Shown: positions 1-7,822 of the stretch, piece by piece | Layout: every line of letters begins with the position of its first letter | Numbering within the stretch: position 1 is the first letter of the stretch | NCBI GenBank assembly: GCA_937988885.1 | Contig: CALKHR010000034.1 | Coordinates: 1 to 64,000, forward strand | DNA from: an uncultured Roseiflexaceae bacterium | GTDB lineage: Bacteria > Chloroflexota > Chloroflexia > Chloroflexales > Roseiflexaceae | DNA length: 64,000 nucleotides | Reading direction: 5' to 3' | The notes under the pieces: generated by a model | Databases searched by the model: none | The model's input: the letters and a program-made list of their open reading frames with translations, nothing else | Told to the model about the DNA's origin: nothing | Program-made: the position numbers and the translations under genes

Positions 1-76
1 TACGGCGGTTGTCGCGCCAGAGCAAAGCTGCCTGCTTTAGCTGGCAGTCGTTTACTTCAACATGATGGAGTGCTTC

Positions 77-1276
77 ATGGATCTCAAAATCACCAACATC
101 ATCCCGTATCCGGTGTGGGTCGGCCATCGCAATCAGATGCTCGTCAAGATCGAGACGAACCAGGGGATCTACGGCTGGGGCGAAGCGGGCCTGTCGGGGC
201 GCGAACTGGCGGTGGCCGGCGCGATCAATCATTATCGCGAGTTCCTGATCGGCCAGGACCCCCGCAGGATCGGGCGGATCTGGCAGGAAGTGTATCGGAG
301 CCAGTATTTCGAGGGTGGGCGCGTGCTGTTGGCGGCGCTCTCGGCCATCGATATCGCGCTCTACGATATCGTGGGCAAAGCGTTGAATGTGCCTGTCTAT
401 CAACTCCTGGGCGGCAAGCAGCGCGATCGGGTGCCGTGTTTTGCCACCACGGGAGGCAGCACGGTCGAGGAATTGATCGAGAAGGTGCAGATGCTCGTGG
501 ATCTGGGCTGGGAGTGCATTCGCGTTGGCCCCGCCGCTGGCAATGCGGTCTCTCGCCTCGATAAGCGCGGCGTGCCCCGCACCAACGAACCGTTGCTGTT
601 CGAGCCGCGCGCCTCGATCGCCGTGACAGCGCAGTGGCTCACCAAGTTGCGCGAGGCGGTCGGGTTGGGGCCGGTGCTGGGGATCGACTACCACCACCGC
701 CTGAACGTCGCTGAGACGGCCTCGTTCTGCCAGCGCATGCCCAAGGGCACGCTCGACTTCCTTGAGGAGCCGATCCGCGACGAAACTCCCGAGGCGTACG
801 AGGCGCTGCGTACCATGACCGATGTGCCGTTCGCGATTGGCGAGGAGTTCGCCAGCAAATGGCAGTTCCTGCCGTACATCGAGCGGGGCATCACCAACTT
901 CGCCCGTATCGACGTGTGTAATGTGGGTGGCCTGACCGAATCGATGAAGGTGGCTGGCTGGGCGGAGGCGCACTACATCGATATGATGCCGCACAATCCG
1001 CTCGGCCCAATCTGCACGGCGGCGACGGTGCACTTCGGCGCGGCGGTGGCGAACTTCTCGTGGCTGGAGATGCGCGTAACACCCGGCGAGAACGCCACGA
1101 GCTACCACGACGAGATCTTCCCCAGCCAACTGAAGTTGGATGGCACGAGCATCGTGGTGCCCGATACGCCCGGTCTCGGTGTGGAAGTGGATGAGGAGTA
1201 CATCAAGCGCCAGAGCTTCAAGTTCTGGGAGGCGCCACATCTCCACCGTCTTGATGGCTCCGTGACGAACTGGTAG
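77..1276 (+). CDS. Enolase-superfamily sugar-acid dehydratase (galactonate dehydratase-like)
   Basis: Mandelate racemase/muconate lactonizing enzyme family, probably dehydrating an aldonic or aldaric acid in the cytoplasm. The N-terminal capping domain occupies roughly residues 1-120 and the barrel follows. Visible metal and catalytic elements are GIDYHHR (Asp about 204, with the His two positions on acting as in DgoD-type enzymes), FLEEPI (Glu about 230), IGEE, and MMPHNPLGPI, which carries the C-terminal catalytic His. This D/E/E plus His pattern is the galactonate dehydratase subgroup, although the usual TGER is IGEE here, so the substrate is uncertain. I chose the ATG at 77 because a TGGAG ribosome site lies just before it; in-frame ATGs at 62 and 65 are weaker. 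It sits alone upstream of convergent genes. The 61 bases before it hold only its leader. Confidence 0.85.
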   Translation: MDLKITNIIPYPVWVGHRNQMLVKIETNQGIYGWGEAGLSGRELAVAGAINHYREFLIGQDPRRIGRIWQEVYRSQYFEGGRVLLAALSAIDIALYDIVGKALNVPVYQLLGGKQRDRVPCFATTGGSTVEELIEKVQMLVDLGWECIRVGPAAGNAVSRLDKRGVPRTNEPLLFEPRASIAVTAQWLTKLREAVGLGPVLGIDYHHRLNVAETASFCQRMPKGTLDFLEEPIRDETPEAYEALRTMTDVPFAIGEEFASKWQFLPYIERGITNFARIDVCNVGGLTESMKVAGWAEAHYIDMMPHNPLGPICTAATVHFGAAVANFSWLEMRVTPGENATSYHDEIFPSQLKLDGTSIVVPDTPGLGVEVDEEYIKRQSFKFWEAPHLHRLDGSVTNW

Positions 1277-1335
1277 TGACGGGCGCGTGCTATCGGGCGT
1301 TGCGCATGCGCCTCGATAGCACAGCAATGGTGTGT

Positions 1336-2001
1336 TCAGCTCGCCGCTTGGCTACGCAGCACCGCGCTTGCAACGGCGCGCAGTCGCTCGGCGAACGACT
1401 CCGGCTGCGCGCCTGGGGCGATGCCCGCTTCGGCCAAGGCGTCGTAGGCGTGCAGCAGGTAGTCGAGGTATTGCTCGAAGATTCGGCCATCCTCCGGTGC
1501 AAGCGCGGCGATGCCCTCGTTCCACGCGCGCACCACCACCCCATATACTTCCCACTCCCAAGCTTGATGCTGAAGGAGTTGCCGCCACGCGGCCTGCTCA
1601 GTCGCGCCGTGCCACGATCCTGCCCCGCAGATCGGGTCGTTGCGCAGCGCAACGCGCTGTTCGCGTAGTTCGAGCGGGTAGGTTTGGCACGCCCGTGGCC
1701 GATCCGCGTAGATGCCGCAACGCCGATATCCGTCCTTGAGGTGCATCAGGAACAGGCAGGGACGCTGGTTGTGGCGCACGGGTTGGTGCCGCAGCGCTGT
1801 GCCGTAGGTTGGGCCGCCGGGGCGCAATAGGAAGCCCGTGGCCGAGGACGGCGGCTCCGGCTCGCGCTGCACGAACACCAGTGGCGCGAGCTGCTGCGCT
1901 CGGCTGATCCGCCAGATATCGTAGCCCGTCACCGGCACGATGTAGGTGACGCAGCAGCGCCCGGCGCAATTAAGGCATGTCTCCGAAACCTGCTGTGTCA
2001 T
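1336..2001 (-). CDS. YkgJ-family cysteine-cluster protein (downstream copy)
   Basis: A protein of about 221 residues of the YkgJ/UPF0153 family, whose clustered cysteines are thought to chelate zinc or iron. The N-terminus shows ETCLNCAGRCC and a later block CLFLM...RCGIY..RPRACQTYPLE, the usual four-part cysteine signature. Its molecular role is unknown. The ATG at 2001 overlaps the TGA of the upstream gene by four bases (ATGA), so the two are almost certainly translationally coupled. An in-frame start at 2040 would lie inside the upstream gene and is less likely. It is paralogous to its upstream partner but shares little sequence beyond the cysteine blocks and the CGxxPxAC-type region. Confidence 0.8.
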   Translation of the reverse strand: MTQQVSETCLNCAGRCCVTYIVPVTGYDIWRISRAQQLAPLVFVQREPEPPSSATGFLLRPGGPTYGTALRHQPVRHNQRPCLFLMHLKDGYRRCGIYADRPRACQTYPLELREQRVALRNDPICGAGSWHGATEQAAWRQLLQHQAWEWEVYGVVVRAWNEGIAALAPEDGRIFEQYLDYLLHAYDALAEAGIAPGAQPESFAERLRAVASAVLRSQAAS

Positions 2002-2573
2002 TGGGCGCTCGCTTGTTGTTCCGCCAGCAGAAAGGCGCAAAATTCGGCGAAGGTGGCCGTGCGGTTATCGCTCTGGATGCGCTCGTTCCAGGCTGCAACG
2101 AGTTGTTGGTAGCGTTGGCGCTCCTGGGCGAGTTGCTCCAGTTGTGCGGCGATGCGCGGACGATCGAGATCGGCCAGCGACCACTGGCGGCATTGGCACA
2201 CATCGGTCTCGGCCAAGTGGGGCGGTGCGCTATCGGTGCTGGCGGGGAAGACTTGGCAGGCGATGGGGCACAGTGGGTCGAGTCCGCAGCGGTTGTGCGC
2301 GCCGAGCTGCATCAAGAACACGCATGCCGCTGTGTTGCCTCCCAAGGCGCGCCGCAGCAGCGCGGCCTGCATGCGGCGCCCGTTCGGTTCGAGCAGGAAG
2401 GACGGCTCGTGCGCATACTGCGTGGGCACGGCGCGCAGGAAGCTTTCGGGCGGCACATCGAGTTGGCTCGCGATCCGCCAGATCTCGGCGCTGGTGGGGA
2501 TGACGGTGCGTTGGGTGCAGCAGCGCTTGGTAGCACAGCCTAGCCAATGGAGTTCGTGCAGCGGGCGGTCCAT
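1998..2573 (-). CDS. YkgJ-family cysteine-cluster protein (upstream copy)
   Basis: A 191-residue protein resembling the YkgJ/UPF0153 metal-chelating family. Cysteine blocks are GCATKRCCTQRT near the N-terminus and CGLDPLCPIACQVFP in the middle, followed by CQC. The C-terminal third is helical and Gln/Arg-rich. The start ATG at 2573 has AAAGGA four bases upstream. It is the first gene of a two-gene unit with the overlapping paralog at 1336-2001. The pairing suggests that the two products work together, but no partner gene indicates a process. Function unknown. Confidence 0.7.
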   Translation of the reverse strand: MDRPLHELHWLGCATKRCCTQRTVIPTSAEIWRIASQLDVPPESFLRAVPTQYAHEPSFLLEPNGRRMQAALLRRALGGNTAACVFLMQLGAHNRCGLDPLCPIACQVFPASTDSAPPHLAETDVCQCRQWSLADLDRPRIAAQLEQLAQERQRYQQLVAAWNERIQSDNRTATFAEFCAFLLAEQQASAQ

Positions 2574-2733
2574 GGATTCCTTTATGCGTTCTGAAGCCTG
2601 ATTTGTGGCACTATAGCATGCCTTAGAACTCGATTCAAGTTTTCAGTTTCTTTCTGTGCTGAGATGTCGATGGATGGTGTGTAGAAACCCATCGTCATCT
2701 CATTTTTTGATTTGAATGGTGCGTATCAGTGCG

Positions 2734-3246
2734 CTAATCCACAAGTTCTAGCACTCGCAGTTGTTCCTCCAACTGCTCCACCGAACCCCAGGGCAGGATA
2801 GGCGAGTTGTTGCGCTCGTCGGGTGGGTTGCTGGGTAATGTATCCGACCATCCGCCGCAGCCAACCAAGGGTAGCAGTGGGCGGTGATGTAGCCACGCCA
2901 AGCTCACCTCGGAGATGGTGCCCGCTCTGCCGCCGATTACCAAGCAGGCGTCGCCAGCCAAGGCCATCAGCAGATTGCGTGCATCACCCATACCGCTGGG
3001 GATGACCACCGTGGCAGGCCAATTGGCAGGAGGCATCTCGCCGCTCGGGATGATGCTGATCACCAAGCCGCCTGCGGCTATGGCGCGCTCAGCTGCGTGG
3101 CGCGTGGCTGGGCTGCCGCAGCCACTCACGACCGTGATGCCTAATTGGGCGAGTCGTTCGCCCGCCTGTCCGGCCAGTTCGTAGGCTTGGCTGCCTGGCT
3201 CGGCGCTACCAAGCACGCACACCTGTCGCTTTCGGTGCATGTTCAT
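2734..3246 (-). CDS. TIGR00725/LOG-like Rossmann-fold nucleotide-binding protein
   Basis: A protein of about 170 residues with an N-terminal VCVLGSAEPGSQAYELA glycine-rich strand-loop. The later stretches GMGDARNLLMALAGDACLVI and GGRAGTISEVSLAW match the TIGR00725 branch of the LOG/DprA-like superfamily. LOG enzymes use PGGxGTxxE to hydrolyse nucleotide 5'-monophosphates; here the motif is GGRAGTISE, so catalysis is possible but the substrate is unknown. Two starts are plausible: ATG 3246 (MNMHRK) and ATG 3240, because an AAAGGG site lies 3 or 9 bases away. The conserved CATATG-type motif at 3343 lies about 100 bases upstream. The gene stands alone, downstream of the TetR gene on the same strand. 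Confidence 0.75.
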   Translation of the reverse strand: MNMHRKRQVCVLGSAEPGSQAYELAGQAGERLAQLGITVVSGCGSPATRHAAERAIAAGGLVISIIPSGEMPPANWPATVVIPSGMGDARNLLMALAGDACLVIGGRAGTISEVSLAWLHHRPLLPLVGCGGWSDTLPSNPPDERNNSPILPWGSVEQLEEQLRVLELVD

Positions 3247-3342
3247 TTGCCCTTTCGATGCGCAACGCACAGATTTGTGCGATATGTCGTTTGCATGACG
3301 ACAACAGGTACCGCTTGGTCGCACATTGGGCTATGTCGCGGG

Positions 3343-3375
3343 TTTGACCATATGACTTTTATCGCCAAAATGTAA
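3343..3375. promoter_or_regulatory. Copy 1 of recurrent TTTGACCATATGACTTTT motif
   Basis: TTTGACCATATGACTTTT followed by ATCGCCAAAATGT. The same core recurs at 12461, 54681 and 62439. On the minus strand it reads GTCATATGGTCAAA, two GTCAWA half-sites with an 8-base period. It is about 100 bases upstream of the LOG-like gene. It could be a transcription-factor site or a fragment of a dispersed repeat. Confidence 0.45.
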
Positions 3376-3435
3376 CAAACACTCACAATGACCGCTGAGC
3401 CGTGGCCTGGCCATAAGCGGAGCGATGTGTTGGAT

Positions 3436-4068
3436 TTATAGCTCGTCGGCTGGGAAGTCGGCAGCGCTGATCGGCACGAGAGCGATCTGACTGAGCGCGG
3501 TGGCTAGCAGTTCGCGGGGCGTCTGACGTTCGAGGATGGTGTGCGAGATTAGGTTTTCGAGCAGCAGTAAGACGACGCCATGCACCATGCCCCATACGCT
3601 GATGGTGAGCAGTTCGATGGGGCCGGGTTTGAGGAGTTGGGCGCGCTGGGCATTGCCGACAATCGACAGCACCTGATTGAAGCACTCGTGCGCAGCGGCG
3701 ATGAAGTCGGGGTAGTCGTGCTGTTGTTCGACGGTGCCCGAGAAGGTGAGCCGGAAATGTGCGGGTGAGCGTTGGCTGAACTGGTAGTAGGCCCAAGCGC
3801 TGCTGCAAAGCTGCGCGAGCGGCTTATCGGCGTGTTGCAGTTCGATGGCTTGGAGCGTTTGCGTAAACTCTTGGTAGCCTGCCGCAGCGATGGCTGCGAT
3901 CAGGGCGTGTTTGTCGTTGTAGTGAGCGTAGGGCGCGGTATGGCTCACGCCGATGCGTTGGGCTACATTGCGCAGGCTGAGCGCGGGTAGCCCTTGTTCG
4001 TTCAGAATCGCGATTCCTGCATCGATCAATGCAACTTTCAGATTTCCGTGATGATAACTACTTTTCAT
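3436..4068 (-). CDS. TetR/AcrR-family regulator with WHG-type C-terminal domain
   Basis: A 210-residue one-component repressor. The N-terminal helix-turn-helix is canonical: YHHGNLKVALIDAG, then LSLRNVAQRIGVSHTAPYAHY and NDKHALIAAIA, within the first 70 residues. The remainder is the helical ligand-binding and dimerisation domain of the TetR_C_33 (WHG) type. It is divergently transcribed from the aldolase gene across 143 bases containing a sigma-70 promoter with an embedded TTGAC-GTT-GTCAA palindrome. This makes it the obvious candidate regulator of the aldolase-aminotransferase pair, and probably of itself. The inducer cannot be told from sequence. Confidence 0.9.
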   Translation of the reverse strand: MKSSYHHGNLKVALIDAGIAILNEQGLPALSLRNVAQRIGVSHTAPYAHYNDKHALIAAIAAAGYQEFTQTLQAIELQHADKPLAQLCSSAWAYYQFSQRSPAHFRLTFSGTVEQQHDYPDFIAAAHECFNQVLSIVGNAQRAQLLKPGPIELLTISVWGMVHGVVLLLLENLISHTILERQTPRELLATALSQIALVPISAADFPADEL

Positions 4069-4147
4069 TGTTCTATGTCTTATTAATCATTCTTTGGCAT
4101 ACACATACTTCTTTTGTTGGGGTGTTAGTGTAGTATTGCTTGAGATC

Positions 4148-4160
4148 TTGACGTTGTCAA
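4148..4160. promoter_or_regulatory. Palindromic operator candidate TTGAC-GTT-GTCAA
   Basis: A perfect 5-base inverted repeat with a 3-base spacer overlaps the -35 box of the aldolase promoter, in the intergenic space shared with the divergent TetR gene. Position and symmetry fit a TetR-type repressor site. The match to this particular regulator is inference. Confidence 0.5.
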
Positions 4161-4176
4161 GAGTGGCTTTTATAAT
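4148..4176 (+). promoter_or_regulatory. Sigma-70 promoter of the aldolase operon
   Basis: The -35 TTGACG (4148-4153) and a perfect -10 TATAAT (4171-4176) are separated by 17 bases. Both lie upstream of an AAGGAG ribosome site at about 4195 and the ATG at 4212. This is the clearest promoter in the window. Confidence 0.75.
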
Positions 4177-4211
4177 CTGTACATTGGTAAGATTAAGGAG
4201 CGAGGTGTGCG

Positions 4212-4898
4212 ATGGGGCAATACGCTATCTGGCAGTCGCAGGTGCTTGAGGCTACGCAGACGCTTGTGCGCCAGGGTTTTTTGATGGCGACGGGCGGTAA
4301 TGTGTCGGTGCGTGTGGCGGGCGAGGCGGCGTTTGCGGTGACACCATCGAACTTTGATTATGACCGCATGCAACCCGAGGATGTTTGTATTGTGGGGTTG
4401 GATGGCAAGATCATCGAAGCACGGCACAAGCCTTCGATCGAGAGTGGCTTGCATGCGAGCATCTACACGGTACGCGCCGATGTGCAGGCGGTGGTACACA
4501 CCCATCAGGTCTTTGCGAGCGCGTTGACGCTGATCGATGCGCCAATTCCTGCGCTCTTCGATGAGCAGGCGCGCTTTTTAGGTCGCTCGGTGCCGATCAT
4601 TCCCTATGCGCCTTCGGGCACGGGCTGGCTGCGCAAGGCGATCGCGAAGCACGTGCGCGACGGCAATAATGCGTATTTGATGAAAAATCACGGGGCGTTG
4701 TGTTTGGGTCATTCGCTGGAGCGGGCCGTGCACAATGTTGAGATTCTGGAGAAATGCGCGCAGGCATATTTATTGGCGCTGTGCACCGAACGTCCAGTTT
4801 CGCGTATTCCGTTGGCTGTGCGAGAGATCGCGGTAGCGAAGTTGCGTGGGGATCAGCGGCGGGCTGCGCGCGGTGAACTCCCACAAGGTGGTGAATAG
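4212..4898 (+). CDS. Class II aldolase/adducin-family protein
   Basis: A 228-residue zinc-dependent aldolase or epimerase of the L-fuculose-phosphate aldolase/AraD fold. Visible hallmarks are ATGGNVSVRV (phosphate-binding N-terminal loop), VHTHQVFASAL carrying the first metal histidines, and MKNHGALCLGHSLERAVHNVE with the third His. Such enzymes cleave or epimerise phosphorylated sugars in the cytoplasm. The ATG at 4212 follows AAGGAG. It is the first gene of an operon with the aminotransferase, whose ATG is only 8 bases after this stop. The substrate is unknown, although the neighbouring sugar kinase, sugar-acid dehydratase and GH3 enzyme point to carbohydrate catabolism. Confidence 0.85.
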   Translation: MGQYAIWQSQVLEATQTLVRQGFLMATGGNVSVRVAGEAAFAVTPSNFDYDRMQPEDVCIVGLDGKIIEARHKPSIESGLHASIYTVRADVQAVVHTHQVFASALTLIDAPIPALFDEQARFLGRSVPIIPYAPSGTGWLRKAIAKHVRDGNNAYLMKNHGALCLGHSLERAVHNVEILEKCAQAYLLALCTERPVSRIPLAVREIAVAKLRGDQRRAARGELPQGGE

Positions 4899-4906
4899 GA
4901 GCTTCT

Positions 4907-6391
4907 ATGCTTGAACAGGAATCGGTTGCTGCTTCGACGCAGCAATATGCGATCAGTGAATATCCCAATGTTGATCTCATTTATGCTCGGTTGAATGATC
5001 TGCTGCGGGAGCCTCCGCGCACGCTTCGGCGCGACTATATGCAGCAGGTGCTGTCGTACTTCGATCAGCAGTGCGGGAAGTCGCGCACGCTGACCGATGC
5101 GGCCAAGCAGTTGATCCCCGGCGGTGTGCAGCATAACTTGGCGTTCAACTATCCGTTCCCATTGGCGATCGAGCGGGCCGAGGGCGCGTATCTGTGGGAT
5201 GCCGATGGCAATCGCTATATCGATTTTCTGCAGGCGGGCGGCCCGACGCTGCTGGGCAGCAACGATGCGGTAGTGCGCGAGAAGGTGTTCGAGTTGGTGC
5301 GGGAGTGCGGTCCGGTGACGGGGCTGTTCCACGAGTACGAACTGAAGTTGGCGCAGTTGATCAACCGCTTAATGCCGAATATCGAGATGTTCCGCATGCT
5401 CGGCTCGGGCACCGAGGGCGTGATGGCGGCGATCCGTGCGGCGCGCACCGCCACGCGCCACCGCCATGTGATCAAGGTGGGTGGCGCGTACCACGGCTGG
5501 AGCGACCAGATGATCTACGGCTTGCACGTGCCCGGCACGCGGCGGCTGGAGGCGACTGGTATCCCGCGCGGCGCGACAGCGGCCACGCACGAGTTCTTCC
5601 CCAACAGTTTGACGGCCCTGCGGCGGCAGTTGCAGTTGAATCGCCTGCGGGGCGGCACGGCGGCGGTGATCGTGGAGCCGCTCGGCCCGGAGAGCGGTAC
5701 ACGCCCCGTGCCCTTCGATTTCAACCGCCAGGTGCGGGAGTTGTGTGATGAGTTCGGTGCCCTGCTGATCTTCGACGAGGTGGTGACGGGCTTCCGTGTG
5801 GGCTTGGGCGGCGCGCAGGGTTACTTCGGCGTGAAACCCGACCTGACGGTGTTCGGCAAGTGCATCACGGGCGGCTTCCCGATGGCTGGCGGCGTGGGTG
5901 GTCGGCGCGAGATTATGCAGACGTTCGCGGCGGGCATCGGAGGCATCGGCGGGCGGGCCTATGTGGGCGGCACGCTCTCGGCGAATCCGCTCTCGTGCGC
6001 GGCGGGCTACTACGCGATCTTGGAGATGGAGCGCCGCAATGCGCCCGTGCTCGCGGGGCGTGCAGGCGATCGACTGACGCGCGGCCTGAACGAAATCATC
6101 ACGCGGCTGGGATTGCCGTTCGTGGCCTATAATCAAGGCTCGATCGTGCATTTGGAGACCGCCGGTGTGATGTTGCTCGATCTGCGTCATCCGATTAAGC
6201 TATTGCGCGAGTTGAAGCCGCGCAAGCATATGATGGAGGAGATGGGCGCGGCGTACACGTCGCAGGGCTTGGTGACGCTGGCGGGCAGCCGCATGTACAC
6301 GAGCATGGCTGATACCGACGAGGTGATCGACGATGCGTTGGAGCGCTTCGAGGCAGTGCTGAAGAACGTGGATATGGGCAAACGGCGGTAA
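4907..6391 (+). CDS. Class III aminotransferase, glutamate-1-semialdehyde aminomutase-like
   Basis: A 494-residue PLP enzyme. After an N-terminal extension of about 60 residues comes the aminomutase-like core: LIPGGVQHNLAFNYP, YLWDADGNRYIDFLQAGGPT, LGSGTEGVMAAIRAART (phosphate-binding loop), GGAYHGWSDQMIYG, IFDEVVTGFRVG (PLP ring Asp) and FGKCITGGFPMAGGVGG, whose Lys forms the Schiff base. The fold is that of HemL, but the N-terminal extension and the coupling to a class II aldolase suggest a catabolic transaminase rather than heme synthesis. AGGAG lies 6 bases before the ATG. An 11-bp hairpin follows the gene. Confidence 0.85.
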   Translation: MLEQESVAASTQQYAISEYPNVDLIYARLNDLLREPPRTLRRDYMQQVLSYFDQQCGKSRTLTDAAKQLIPGGVQHNLAFNYPFPLAIERAEGAYLWDADGNRYIDFLQAGGPTLLGSNDAVVREKVFELVRECGPVTGLFHEYELKLAQLINRLMPNIEMFRMLGSGTEGVMAAIRAARTATRHRHVIKVGGAYHGWSDQMIYGLHVPGTRRLEATGIPRGATAATHEFFPNSLTALRRQLQLNRLRGGTAAVIVEPLGPESGTRPVPFDFNRQVRELCDEFGALLIFDEVVTGFRVGLGGAQGYFGVKPDLTVFGKCITGGFPMAGGVGGRREIMQTFAAGIGGIGGRAYVGGTLSANPLSCAAGYYAILEMERRNAPVLAGRAGDRLTRGLNEIITRLGLPFVAYNQGSIVHLETAGVMLLDLRHPIKLLRELKPRKHMMEEMGAAYTSQGLVTLAGSRMYTSMADTDEVIDDALERFEAVLKNVDMGKRR

Positions 6392-6441
6392 TGCTGTAGA
6401 GTATTTCATCACATTGAAAGGATACCCTTCAACATTGCAAT

Positions 6442-6473
6442 TGTGGAGACGCTGTTTGTGCGGCGTCTCCACA
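6442..6473 (+). terminator. Hairpin after the aldolase-aminotransferase operon
   Basis: TGTGGAGACGC (6442-6452) pairs perfectly with GCGTCTCCACA (6463-6473) around a 10-base loop. No T-run follows directly; the nearest is TTCTTTTTTT about 20 bases on. The rest of the gap to 6640 shows nothing else recognisable. Confidence 0.55.
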
Positions 6474-6640
6474 TACAAATTGGAAGGGATCTGTTCTTTT
6501 TTTATGCAAAATTGTAAGACCTCAAAACATGTATTGATGATCTAAATCTCGGTTATTATATGTGCGTGCTGGTCTGATGAAGCCATTTCATTTGCGCCAG
6601 GACGGTTCCTACTTTAAGACATCCAGAGTGGAGAGCTTTT

Positions 6641-7732
6641 ATGAGCCATCTCAGAGAACTATACCGAGTCGAGCAGCTGCCTGTGTTCCAGAATCGCATG
6701 TTTGCCACTCCTGAAGAGGCAAAACAGTGTAGTAAGGGCGATGTCGTTCTTGTGCAGGATCTCCGAACGGGTTTGATCTTCAATAAGGCCTTTCGGCCTG
6801 AGCTGATGCAGTACGATGCTAATTATCAAAATGAGCAGGCTGTGAGCTCCATTTTTCGAGCGCACTTAGAGAATGTCTCTGAGCTCATCCACAAGCATTT
6901 TCATGATCACACCCTGATTGAAGTTGGATGCGGCAAAGGCTACTTTCTTGAGCATTTGTACGAGCAAGGTTTTGATATCATAGGGGTAGATCCAACGTAT
7001 GAAGGTGAGAATCCCCGTATTCTCAAGGAATATTTTAACCCCGAACTTGGTTTACGAGCTGATGGCATCATTCTTCGGCACGTGCTCGAGCATATTCAGA
7101 ATCCTGTTGATTTCCTTGCTATGCTTCGTGATGCGAATGGTGGTGCAGGCAAAATTTATATCGAAGTGCCATGTTTCGAATGGATTTGCCAACGCCGAGC
7201 CTGGTTCGACATCTTTTACGAACACGTGAATTATTTTCGCCTTAGTGATTTTTATCGTATATTTGGTCGAGTATACGAGGCGGGACACACTTTTGGAGGA
7301 CAGTATCTTTATATTATTGCCGACCTCGCAACGGTTCAGGAACCGGTCTATGATGCTTCGGACGCTTTCGAGTTTCCCTCAGATTTCCTGAGCACTGTTG
7401 ACTATTACGTCAATAAACTTGCAGCACAGCGCTCCGCGCAGCGGGCTTCAACTATTTGGGGCAGTGCTTCAAAAGGAGTCATCTTTGCATTGTTTATGGA
7501 GCGAGCGGGTGTAGGGATAGAGTTTGTTATTGATATTAATCCCGCCAAGCAAGGCAAATATCTCGCATCGACAGGTCTCAAAGTCCGTGCTCCTGAAGAA
7601 GTGCTTGCTCAGCTTGAACCTGGTGCAGAGATCCTTGTCATGAATAGTAATTATCTCAGCGAAATCAGGGAATTAACGATCAATAAGTTTAATCTGCTAA
7701 CGGTGGATTACGATCGCCCTGTAACGACATAA
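6641..7732 (+). CDS. SAM-dependent methyltransferase with C-methyltransferase C-terminal domain
   Basis: A 363-residue two-domain protein. The Rossmann methyltransferase domain (residues about 85-200) carries motif I EVGCGKGYFLEHL near residue 93, GVDPTYEGENP and HVLEHIQNPVDFLAML. The C-terminal third (IWGSASKGVIFAL, FVIDINPAKQGKYL, VRAPEEVL, ILVMNSNYLSEI) is the Methyltransf_14-type domain of NDP-sugar C-methyltransferases. It could therefore methylate a nucleotide-activated sugar. The cysteine-rich N-terminal zinc module usual in this family is not visible in the first 80 residues. Base composition is clearly more AT-rich than both neighbours, suggesting separate acquisition. TGGAGAG precedes the ATG. 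Confidence 0.8.
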   Translation: MSHLRELYRVEQLPVFQNRMFATPEEAKQCSKGDVVLVQDLRTGLIFNKAFRPELMQYDANYQNEQAVSSIFRAHLENVSELIHKHFHDHTLIEVGCGKGYFLEHLYEQGFDIIGVDPTYEGENPRILKEYFNPELGLRADGIILRHVLEHIQNPVDFLAMLRDANGGAGKIYIEVPCFEWICQRRAWFDIFYEHVNYFRLSDFYRIFGRVYEAGHTFGGQYLYIIADLATVQEPVYDASDAFEFPSDFLSTVDYYVNKLAAQRSAQRASTIWGSASKGVIFALFMERAGVGIEFVIDINPAKQGKYLASTGLKVRAPEEVLAQLEPGAEILVMNSNYLSEIRELTINKFNLLTVDYDRPVTT

Positions 7733-7766
7733 CTGTTGCAGTTAAGCCCCACTTAGCCTGCAACAG
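7733..7766 (+). terminator. Hairpin after the methyltransferase
   Basis: CTGTTGCAG (7733-7741) pairs perfectly with CTGCAACAG (7758-7766), starting right after the stop codon. A second small hairpin, GGAGGT...ACCTC, follows at 7770-7788. No clean T-run. Confidence 0.45.
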
Positions 7767-7822
7767 AAAGGGAGGTTTAACACCTCTTTCGACTGTACAC
7801 TCTATAAAGCAGCGAGAGCACG

